Source of the DNA: Acidobacteriota bacterium
GTDB lineage: Bacteria > Acidobacteriota > Terriglobia > Terriglobales > Acidobacteriaceae
Length of the DNA: 17,456 nt
Direction: 5' to 3'
Assembly (NCBI GenBank): GCA_003224835.1
Contig: QHZX01000192.1
Coordinates: 1-17,456, forward strand
The translations under genes and the position numbers were made by a program. Each line of letters starts with the position of its first letter. Position 1 is the stretch's first letter. Of this stretch, positions 1 to 6,644 are shown one piece after another. The notes beneath the pieces were generated by a model, which was given only the letters and a program-made list of their open reading frames with translations, ran no database searches and was not told the origin of the DNA.

Positions 1-49
1 TTACTCGCGTAATCTCTCGTTCGTGTAGCGGGACGTTTGGGGAGGCTGG

Positions 50-84
50 TAAAACAACAAAGCCCCGCTGATTAAGCAGGGCTT
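50..84 (-). terminator. Rho-independent terminator of the PEP-CTERM gene
   Basis: Positions 60-68 and 76-84 form a 9-bp stem (one G-U pair) around a 7-nt loop. Read on the minus strand the stem is followed by a T-rich run (TGTTGTTTT, 51-59). It lies 36 bp past the stop codon of the PEP-CTERM gene, where a terminator is expected. Confidence 0.85.
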
Positions 85-119
85 CTGAGGCAAGTAATTT
101 GTTGTAGGGACGGGAAACT

Positions 120-650
120 CTAGCCTAACTTGTGAAACTTACGACGGAAAACGCCCGCAAGCCCTACCAGTCCGGTGCCGAGTAGGCCGAGCGTTCCTGG
201 TTCAGGGACGACGGACACATCGCCGCTAACTTGCTGAATGGCCCCAGCTTTGGACTGTATAACGAAGTCGAATCCAGCGATAACTGGACTGCCGGGTGTC
301 ACATTGATTGTGGTTACTGTCCTGCCGCTCACTGTGGCCACGCTGACGCTTCCGTTAAAGGTAAACGTCGCATTGGCCGAGCCGCTGACAGCTATGGTGC
401 CGCCTGTGAAGCACAGGCCTGATGTGCAACTAAACAGTGTCCCGGTGGTAACGGTCACGGTTCCAGTGGCTGCTACGCCATTGAGTAGGCTAAGTGGGGA
501 CGTGATGCCAAATGTGTTGCCGACCGTCGCACTGCCGGAAATCGAGGAATTAGTACTATTCCCGACTGTCGCGAAATCGGTGATGCTGTCTGCAAGGGCC
601 AAAGTAGGCACTGCAAGTGCCAACAGGGCCAACAAAATTACTCGTCTCAT
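120..650 (-). CDS. PEP-CTERM sorting domain protein
   Basis: A 176-residue exported protein. The start at 650 is chosen because a strong Shine-Dalgarno (GGAGGAG) sits just upstream, and translation then begins directly with a signal peptide (MRRVILLALLALAVPTLALA, likely cleaved after A20). The middle (about 21-145) is rich in Ser, Thr, Gly and Val and resembles the low-complexity beta-rich body of secreted matrix proteins; C75 and C80 could form a disulfide. The C-terminus has the tripartite sorting signal: V-P-E-P at 148-151, a hydrophobic helix (about 153-168) and a basic tail (RRKF, 169-172). By family knowledge this signal is processed by an exosortase, and such proteins go to the cell surface or biofilm matrix. 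No exosortase gene lies in the window. The leader (682-699) can form a short hairpin above the RBS. The specific function is unknown. Confidence 0.88.
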   Translation of the reverse strand: MRRVILLALLALAVPTLALADSITDFATVGNSTNSSISGSATVGNTFGITSPLSLLNGVAATGTVTVTTGTLFSCTSGLCFTGGTIAVSGSANATFTFNGSVSVATVSGRTVTTINVTPGSPVIAGFDFVIQSKAGAIQQVSGDVSVVPEPGTLGLLGTGLVGLAGVFRRKFHKLG

Positions 651-750
651 AAACCACTCCTCCGAATTTCGATCCCGTTTATTTGGGGAAAAACCCAAAA
701 TGTCTTTTTGTGAGAACCTTCGTGGGCCTGCGATAGCCAGTCCTCAGCAT

Positions 751-762
751 TGCGTATACGCA
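751..762. promoter_or_regulatory. 12-bp perfect palindrome, possible operator
   Basis: TGCGTATACGCA reads the same on both strands. It lies about 100 bp upstream of the PEP-CTERM start codon, a reasonable distance for a regulator site. No regulator is known to me for this exact sequence, so the operator role is a guess. Confidence 0.3.
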
Positions 763-865
763 GAATACGACTACTACTTAGCATATGGGTTACCAAAGTA
801 GGTGACCATTAGGTCTGTTGAAAATAAGCCACTTAAGGGCAGGATTTTCACTGGCGAAGCGCCCA

Positions 866-928
866 ATGTGCAAACCACTGCACATCTTTTCTGAATCACT
901 TGCGCTTTGGGGAAATGAGGTAAGTGAT
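866..928. repeat. Two adjacent inverted repeats in an intergenic region
   Basis: A perfect 7-bp stem with a 6-nt loop (866-872 with 879-885) is followed ten bases later by another perfect 7-bp inverted repeat with a 20-nt spacer (895-901 with 922-928). A small GC hairpin (853-863) precedes them. The first stem is followed on the plus strand by CTTTTCT, too poor a T-run for a confident terminator. Confidence 0.35.
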
Positions 929-1162
929 AGAACCGAAAGGGAACTCTGGATTCCGGACGTTTTCCAGGAGCGGGTATCTATACTTAGTTGCCGTGAAAGT
1001 GCCGGGGAGATTTTGCTTTTCTCCCAGTACTCGGTTTTTATCCTATGTCTGTGGAAATCCAGTTTTTGGAATTAGCCGCTACTCGATTTTCGGGATGAGC
1101 CGCGCAATAAATACCCGCGACAGGCGGCCCGTGGAGTTGGACGTCGGGTCGCCGCTTCGATT

Positions 1163-1239
1163 TGGCGACCCCGGAGGGAGTCGAACCCCCAACCCTCAGA
1201 TCCGAAGTCTGATGCTCTATCCAGTTGAGCTACGGGGCC
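1163..1239 (-). tRNA. tRNA-Arg (anticodon UCG)
   Basis: Read on the minus strand this is a complete 77-nt tRNA with an encoded CCA end (1163-1165). The 7-bp acceptor stem pairs GGCCCCG with CGGGGTC (one G-U). The anticodon stem is TCAGA/TCTGA with loop CTTCGGA, which puts TCG at positions 34-36, reading the CGA arginine codon. The T-arm carries the usual GGTTCGACTCC core. Apparent proteins read through this locus on both strands are artefacts. Confidence 0.96.
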
Positions 1240-1318
1240 GCGTGATATTTCGCGGTTCGAAAAGCAGTTTACACCTTTGGGGGTCAGCAAGGCGTCCGCA
1301 AATCTACTTCAGTACCGA

Positions 1319-1347
1319 TTGACAATGCCGGCTTCGGCCTCTAGAAC
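1319..1347 (+). promoter_or_regulatory. Sigma-70-type promoter of the TolB-like gene
   Basis: A perfect -35 hexamer TTGACA (1319-1324) is followed after 17 bp by TAGAAC (1342-1347), matching four of six bases of the -10 consensus. The start point would fall near 1354, giving a leader of about 28 nt that includes the Shine-Dalgarno AAAGGA at 1370-1375. Confidence 0.6.
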
Positions 1348-1381
1348 TTTAGTCTCTTCAGAGAACCAGAAAGGAAATTCC

Positions 1382-2844
1382 ATGAGGAACCGCACCCTGG
1401 CAATCGCGTTGGCGATTTGTTCGAGTCAGCTAGGAAACGCGCAGTCGCTGGGAATTTTTTTCGGACATTCAGATGTGGGTACCGTGCTGCATGCAGGTTC
1501 GGCGACATATGATTCCGCGAAGAACGCATACACGCTCATCGGCAGCGGCGAGAACATGTGGGCCACGGCGGATGCATTTCAGTTCGCATGGAAGAAAATT
1601 TCTGGGGACGTGGAAATTTCAGCCGATGTTTCGTTTCTGAATTCCGGCGGCAATGAGCACAAGAAGGCAGTGCTGATGCTGCGGCAATCACTCGATTCCA
1701 ATTCGGTTTACGCGGATGTTGCGCTGCACGGGAATGGATTGACTTCGTTGCAATATCGCGATCAAAAGGGCGGCACCACGACCGAAGTTGAGTCGAACAT
1801 TTCTGCTCCGGCGAGGCTTCGGATCACTCGGGTCGGCCGGTACGTTTATATTTCGCTGGGTCAGCAGGGAAGCGATTTGCATTTTGCCGCCGGTTCCGTG
1901 CCCATTCCTCTCGACGGTGAGTTTTATGCCGGCATCGGAGTCTGTTCGCATGATAAAAATGCGACCGAGCAAGCCACTTTCAGTAATGTCGCGATTAAGA
2001 ATGTGACGGCGCGCACAACCCAACCTGTGCCGTATAGCAGCCTGGAATCCGTAGCCGCTTTGAAGCTCCTAACTGGGCGCATGACGGCTCGTACTTTCTC
2101 TTCAATCGCAATGGACACATTGAGAAATTACCCGTGGCAGGTGGGCAGCCCGAGATTCTGAACACTGGCTTCGCCGACAAAGTGAATAACGATCACGGCA
2201 TTTCGCCCGACAGCACACAACTGGCCATAAGCGACAACTCGCAGGAGACGAAGTCGGCGAGCGGAGAGGTGTCACACGAGTCGCTCGTGTACGTCATGCC
2301 CCTTGCCGGTGGTACACCACGCCGCATGACGCAACAAGGACCGTCATACTGGCATGCGTGGTCTCCTGATGGGAAGACGCTGGCGTTTGTGGGCGAACGC
2401 AATGGCGACTTCGACATCTACACGGTTCCTGTGAGCGGCGGCGATGAGACTCGGATCACAACTGCGAAAGGACTCGATGACGGGCCGGAATATTCGCCGG
2501 ACGGCCAATACATTTATCTCAACTCGGAGCGCACGGGGCACATGCAGATATGGCGTATGCATCCCGATGGCAGCGGGCAGGAGCAGGTTTTTTCTGACGA
2601 CTACAACAACTGGTTTCCGCACATTTCGCCCGATGGGAAGTGGATGGTGTTCTTGACCTATGAGAAAGATGTGAGCGGGCATCCGGAAAATAAAGATGTG
2701 ATGCTGCGATTGATGTCGCTCGAAGACAAGAAGATTACGGTGCTGACGAAATTGTTCGGCGGACAGGGAACGATGAATGTTCCGTCATGGTCTCCGGACA
2801 GCAAGTCGGTGGCCTTTGTGAGCTATCAGATGGTAGGGGAGTAG
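1382..2844 (+). pseudogene. Exported TolB-like beta-propeller protein, frameshifted
   Basis: The ATG at 1382 has a Shine-Dalgarno 6 nt upstream and starts a signal peptide (about residues 1-20). Residues about 24-220 look like a lectin/DUF1349-type beta-sandwich. The first frame runs to a stop at 2159-2161, but from about 2056 the conserved family sequence continues one frame over, starting RFEAPNWAHDG and ending at 2844. That second frame has several PD40/TolB propeller blades (repeated S-P-D-G/S motifs near 2205, 2365, 2500, 2628 and 2794). The second frame is closed by stops before 2038, so it has no start of its own. The family normally has about a dozen more residues between the SLESV segment and the FEAPNW segment, so I infer a small deletion of 3n+1 bases near 2053-2056. 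No slippery site is visible. This is either a real broken gene or a sequence error. Related proteins are periplasmic or cell-surface and of unknown substrate. Confidence 0.8.
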
Positions 2845-2861
2845 GTTCACGGAGTGTCTTT

Positions 2862-3911
2862 TTATTTCCCTAATTTCTCGTCGAAGAAGTTTGCCATGAT
2901 CTGCAGAGCTTCTTTTGTTTCTGGCAATTGGAAGTGATACCAGAAGGCGTGCGGCAATGCCTCGAAAACCACCAGGTGCGCTTCGCATTTCGCATCAAGT
3001 AGCGCCCGATGGAAAATTGAGGTATTGCTCAACAGCAGATCGCGCGTGCTGGTCACCAGCAGGCTGGGAGGGAAGCCGTGCAAGTCGGCAAACAAAGGAG
3101 ACAGCACCGGGTCTTTGGGATCGGTTTTGCCGACATAATTTTCATCATGTGGACGATCCGAAGTTTGCGGAGCCAAGTTTGCAGTAAAGCCATTTAGCGA
3201 AAAAAGCTGCTGCGAGTCGGAAGGCCGACTGAAATCGGCGAGCGTGGAAAACATTCCGAGCGCAGCAGGGAGGGGCAAGCCTAGTTGTTTGAACTTGACT
3301 ACAACTTCGCCGGTCAGGATTGCACCCGCGGAAGTCCCGAAGATCCCGATACTGCGTGGCTGATAACTTTTCAGCAGCTCTTTGTAGACCGCGACCACAT
3401 CATCGACGGCGGCTGGAAATGGGTTTTCGGGAGCTAAACGGTAATAAACGGAAACGACTTTGATTTTGGCAAGAGAGGCGATTGGAATTCCTTCGATCAA
3501 CGATCCCGAGTCCGAAATAAATCCACCGCCGTGCAGGTTGATCAGCACGCGATTTTTGTTAGTCGCAGGCATATCGAGCGGAGTAATGATGTCGGTGCGA
3601 ACGCCGGCGATGTTTTTCTCTTCAACCTTCACCGGATAGAGGCGGAGCGCTTCTGCGGAATCTTTTTTACGCCACGCGTCGGTGCCAGCGCGAATGTCGG
3701 CCAGGTCTTTGGATTGCGGCGACTCCTGTTCAATTTCTTTCAGCCATTGTTGCGCCTCCGGGCCGACCGTCGAAGGCATCGGCACCACGCGGATGATGTG
3801 TGCAGTGCCGTCGGGATCAAAGGTGGCGGAGTCTGAATTCGAAGCGGCGGTGGTTTGTGCTGACCCGGAGACCGCGAGCAGCAACATGGAGAAGGAGAGG
3901 AATGTTCTCAT
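2862..3911 (-). CDS. Exported alpha/beta hydrolase (HSL-type esterase)
   Basis: A 349-residue esterase or lipase-like enzyme with a signal peptide (about 1-18, cleavage after SGSA), so it probably acts outside the cytoplasm. The hormone-sensitive-lipase family marks are present: the oxyanion motif HGGGF at 127-131, the nucleophile elbow G-T-S-A-G at 192-196 with Ser194, and likely acid and base residues Asp291 (in TSTRDLLL) and His321 (in LPHAFW). Family members hydrolyse short acyl or aryl esters; the substrate here cannot be told. It starts 24 bp after the restored end of the acyl-CoA dehydrogenase gene on the same strand, so the two are likely co-transcribed. No clear Shine-Dalgarno precedes the ATG, which fits coupling to the upstream gene. 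Its stop lies 17 bp from that of the convergent TolB-like gene, with no obvious terminator between. Confidence 0.88.
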   Translation of the reverse strand: MRTFLSFSMLLLAVSGSAQTTAASNSDSATFDPDGTAHIIRVVPMPSTVGPEAQQWLKEIEQESPQSKDLADIRAGTDAWRKKDSAEALRLYPVKVEEKNIAGVRTDIITPLDMPATNKNRVLINLHGGGFISDSGSLIEGIPIASLAKIKVVSVYYRLAPENPFPAAVDDVVAVYKELLKSYQPRSIGIFGTSAGAILTGEVVVKFKQLGLPLPAALGMFSTLADFSRPSDSQQLFSLNGFTANLAPQTSDRPHDENYVGKTDPKDPVLSPLFADLHGFPPSLLVTSTRDLLLSNTSIFHRALLDAKCEAHLVVFEALPHAFWYHFQLPETKEALQIMANFFDEKLGK

Positions 3912-3935
3912 TTTATTTTGCGAATTGTTCCAGGA

Positions 3936-5668
3936 TCAGCTCAGGCCATAACGGCCGCGCTCAATTACTTTGTCCGCGATCTGCTGCCGCAACCCGATGG
4001 TGTTGACAGGATCGTGCTTCGCCAGACGCCGGAGAATTGCCATCTGAGTTCGCAACATGTCGCCCTCGGCAACGTCGGCGATTATTTTCCGGGCGGAGGC
4101 TTCGATCTTATCCATGGCCTGTGAAAGATAAACTCGTGCAGCGCGGATTCCATGGCGTACACCTCCATTACCATGTCAGCTATTGCACCCATAATTTCCT
4201 GCTCTTGCTCGATTTGCATCATGTATTTCTGAGTGGCAGCGCCGGCAGCGAAGAGGCCCAACTTTTTGGCAGACGCAACTAGTTTCTGTTCTTCAGCAAG
4301 CACTCCTTCAACATCCTCAGCTACGGATGGGCCTGAAAGAACTTCATCCATCAATTGCTTGATAGCTGGCATGAGGGCGAGCTGGCCGCCCATGGCGCGC
4401 TTCAACAAAAAGCCCGTGATGATAAGTCGGTTGATTTCGTTGGTGCCCTCGAAGATGCGATTGATTCTGGCGTCACGATAGGCGCGCTCCGCCGGATACT
4501 CTTCAACGAAGCCGTAGCCAGCGTAGATCTGCAGAGTTTCGTCGACGATATAATCCAACATTTCCGACGCCCACACTTTAATAATGGAGCACTCGACCGC
4601 ATATTCTTCGATTGCCTTGAGAGTTTTCTTGCTGGCATCGGGAGCGGACTTGTCAATCGCGGCCAAGGCCGCGTCCATCATGCCAACCGTGCGAAATACG
4701 AGCGACTCCCCAACGTAAATGAGAGTGGCCATATTCGCCAGCTTCTCGCGCACTAAACCGAAATCGGCGATGACTTTTTTGAAAGCCTTGCGCTGCTTGG
4801 CGTAGGCGATCGCGTTATTCATGGATTCGCGCGCGCCGCCCACGCACATGGCGCCAAGTTTGAAGCGCCCGATGTTCAGGATGTTGAAGGCGATGATGTG
4901 TCCCCGGCCAATCTCGCCCAGAACATTTTCGACCGGCACTTTGCAATCATTCAAGATGATCGGACAGGTCGATGATCCGCGGATGCCCATTTTATGTTCT
5001 TCCGCGCCGATAGAAAATCCGGGAAAGTTGCGCTCGATCAGGAATGCGGTGAACTTCTCGCCGTCCACTTTGGCGAATACGGTGAAGAGGTCCGCGAACC
5101 CGGCATTGGTAATCCACATCTTTTCGCCATTGAGAATGTAATGCTTTCCGTCTGGCGACAGCGCCGCCCGCGAACGGCAATTCAGGGCGTCTGATCCGGA
5201 GGATGCTTCGGATAACGCGTAGGCGCCGACAATCTCGCCAGCTGCCAGCTTTGGCAAATACTTTTTCTTCTGCTCATCGTTTCCGAAATAAACCAGCGGG
5301 AGTGTGCCAATGCCTGTGTGGCCGCCCCAGGTAGTGGCGAATCCGGCGTACTTCGCGATGTGATCGGCGATAACCGCTGCGGAAACTTTATCTAATTCCA
5401 TGCCGCCGTAAGTCTCGGGAATTTCCACGCCACTCAGTCCCAGCTCGCCGGCTTTCTTCAGCAGATCGCGGGTGACGGAAAAATCCTTGTGCTCCATCTT
5501 CTCAATATTTGGGATGATCTCTTTTTGCGCGAATTCTTCCGCCGTTTGTGCAATCAGCACATGCTGTTCGCTGAAATCTTCGGGAGTAAAAATGTCTTCC
5601 GGCGGGCGGGTCTCCAGCAAGAAACTGCCACCGGAGATCGCGCTTGGAGCTGACGAGGTAGTTGCCAT
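3936..5668 (-). pseudogene. Acyl-CoA dehydrogenase, C-terminus frameshifted
   Basis: A flavoenzyme of the long-chain/VLCAD-like acyl-CoA dehydrogenase group, which makes the 2,3-double bond in fatty acyl-CoA during beta-oxidation. The start at 5668 has a good Shine-Dalgarno (AGGAAGGA). Visible marks are ALSEASSGSD (151-160) and WITN (185-188) for FAD and substrate contacts, and IFEGTNEI with Glu407 as the probable catalytic base. The catalytic part is intact. The open frame ends at 4082 after an odd tail that starts near residue 508. In the next frame, from about 4137 down to a stop at 3936-3938, the expected C-terminal helical domain continues (RVYLSQAMDKIEAS, then AEGDMLRTQMAILRRLAK, then ADKVIERGRYG). 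About 15-25 residues of the usual length seem to be missing at the junction, so a short deletion is inferred. The truncated 528-residue form may fold poorly, since this domain packs against the catalytic core in VLCAD-type enzymes. Confidence 0.85.
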
Positions 5669-5788
5669 TCAATAATCCTTCCTGCCTAGAAAGGATTATT
5701 ACTGCTTTCCAGCAGTTTTCCAACCAGGGATGCAGCTGGGGGCTCCCGAAGGTACAACCACCAACGCAATCGGCGCAGCAACCTAAGG

Positions 5789-6181
5789 CTAAACAATCTG
5801 TGCGCCATCTTGAGACCAACGGCAAAGCAGCGAGCCTTGAATGCAGACCTCAATACTGTGCAGGACCTCCAGCGGCAGCTCGAGGAATTCAAAGCCGGTA
5901 CGCGCGGTGCTGCTGTAACGAACGATGGCGAGGGCTTCTAGTGCCGCACCGGGCAATTGCAGCCGCACCGAAACCCGCTCGCCAACTTGGGGAGAACCAC
6001 ACAAAACTGCTGACAATCCGCCCATGCTGATATCGACAGTAAGGCCGCGCGTGATTTGCAGCCCGGAGTTCAGCAGACGCCAGGTCGTCACTGGAGCGCT
6101 CAGGAAATGCCGCGGATAGCGTCGCTCAGCGCTGTATTGCCCTGCGGCTGCTGTCGATCTCCCGGTGATTTCGAGTTGCAT
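5789..6181 (-). CDS. PilZ domain protein (c-di-GMP receptor)
   Basis: A 130-residue single-domain PilZ protein. The start at 6181 is favoured over the longer reading because AGGAG lies 7-8 nt upstream and the gene then begins 25 nt after the preceding response regulator. Both c-di-GMP-binding signatures are present: RxxxR (R20-R24, in ERRYPRH) and DxSxxG (D50, S52, G55, in VDISMGG). It should therefore bind the second messenger in the cytoplasm, although the partner it then acts on is not visible. It is the last gene of the seven-gene signalling operon, which ties that phosphorelay to c-di-GMP. About 120 bp separates it from the next gene; only a weak 5-bp hairpin lies there. Confidence 0.85.
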   Translation of the reverse strand: MQLEITGRSTAAAGQYSAERRYPRHFLSAPVTTWRLLNSGLQITRGLTVDISMGGLSAVLCGSPQVGERVSVRLQLPGAALEALAIVRYSSTARTGFEFLELPLEVLHSIEVCIQGSLLCRWSQDGAQIV

Positions 6182-6206
6182 GCACGCACTCCTGGGTTCA
6201 TCGAAG

Positions 6207-6644
6207 TTAAGAGGGAAGGGTTGTTCCCCAGGCCGACGCAGACTGCAGGCTGGCACGAATCACTTGCAGTAGCTCATTATTGTCCGCCGGCTTCTGGAAA
6301 AATGCCGTGGCACCCGAATCCAAGCTGCGCAATTCGTTGCCCTGCGGGTCACGCGCCGTAAGTACAATCACTGGAATGTGCGAGAGCGAATCGCTCTCCT
6401 GCAGCCGCTTCAGGACATTAAAGCCATTTCCGGCGGGAAGACCGAGATCAAGGATGATCAGGTTCGGACGCTCTTTCTGGGCGAGGGCAATCGCCGAGTA
6501 GCCGTCCGCGGCGCTGACGGTCTCGTAATGATTGGCGCGCAGTCGGAGCTTCAAAGCCATTCTAAGCTCGGGGTCATCGTCCACAATAAGAATCTTTGCC
6601 CGGTTGAAGTTCAGTGAATCGTGATTTTCGTTTTCAGTTTGCAT
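6207..6644 (-). CDS. Single-domain response regulator
   Basis: A 145-residue receiver-only protein. The acidic pocket (D22, D23, D24), the phospho-acceptor Asp66 (in LIILDLGLP), Thr96 (in VLTAR) and Lys118 (in FQKPA) are all in place, so it should be phosphorylated normally. There is no output domain, so it acts by protein contact or as a phosphate shuttle or sink. The start overlaps the 3' end of the upstream kinase gene by 11 nt and has a Shine-Dalgarno (AAGGAG) inside it, pointing to translational coupling. PilZ follows after 25 nt. Confidence 0.9.
   Translation of the reverse strand: MQTENENHDSLNFNRAKILIVDDDPELRMALKLRLRANHYETVSAADGYSAIALAQKERPNLIILDLGLPAGNGFNVLKRLQESDSLSHIPVIVLTARDPQGNELRSLDSGATAFFQKPADNNELLQVIRASLQSASAWGTTLPS

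Larger units (their letters stand above)
651..1162. other. Gene-free region with several inverted repeats
   Basis: I see no credible protein gene here on either strand. It should contain the promoter of the minus-strand PEP-CTERM gene (right of 650). It holds a 12-bp perfect palindrome (751-762), then GGCG-AAG-CGCC (853-863), ATGTGCA-N6-TGCACAT (866-885), ATCACTT-N20-AAGTGAT (895-928) and GGGAGA-N9-TCTCCC (1005-1025). Whether these are parts of an RNA or chance hairpins cannot be decided by eye. Confidence 0.5.

Noticed and set aside
238..801. 187-codon plus-strand frame opposite the PEP-CTERM gene
   Set aside because: It is the antisense shadow of a Ser/Thr/Val-rich protein; no Shine-Dalgarno, and the minus-strand gene has a signal peptide, sorting signal, RBS and terminator.
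763..860. Cyclic-di-GMP riboswitch upstream of the PEP-CTERM gene
   Set aside because: I looked for the GEMM core (GGGCAAA...GCAAAGCC-like pieces) on both strands and did not find it.
1005..1025. GGGAGA...TCTCCC hairpin as an intrinsic terminator
   Set aside because: The stem is only 6 bp and no T-run follows directly on either strand.
924..1322. Possible proteins across 924-1322 (plus) and 1072-1290 (minus)
   Set aside because: Both read through the tRNA-Arg gene; strings such as GDPGGSRTPNPQIRSL and GPVAQLDRASDFGSEG are well-known false translations of tRNAs.
2045..2065. Programmed frameshifting in the TolB-like gene
   Set aside because: No run of identical bases at the joint, and about a dozen family residues are absent there.
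4128..4145. Programmed frameshifting to join the two acyl-CoA dehydrogenase frames
   Set aside because: No slippery heptamer or following strong hairpin is seen, and family residues are missing at the junction, so a recoding event would not restore the normal protein.
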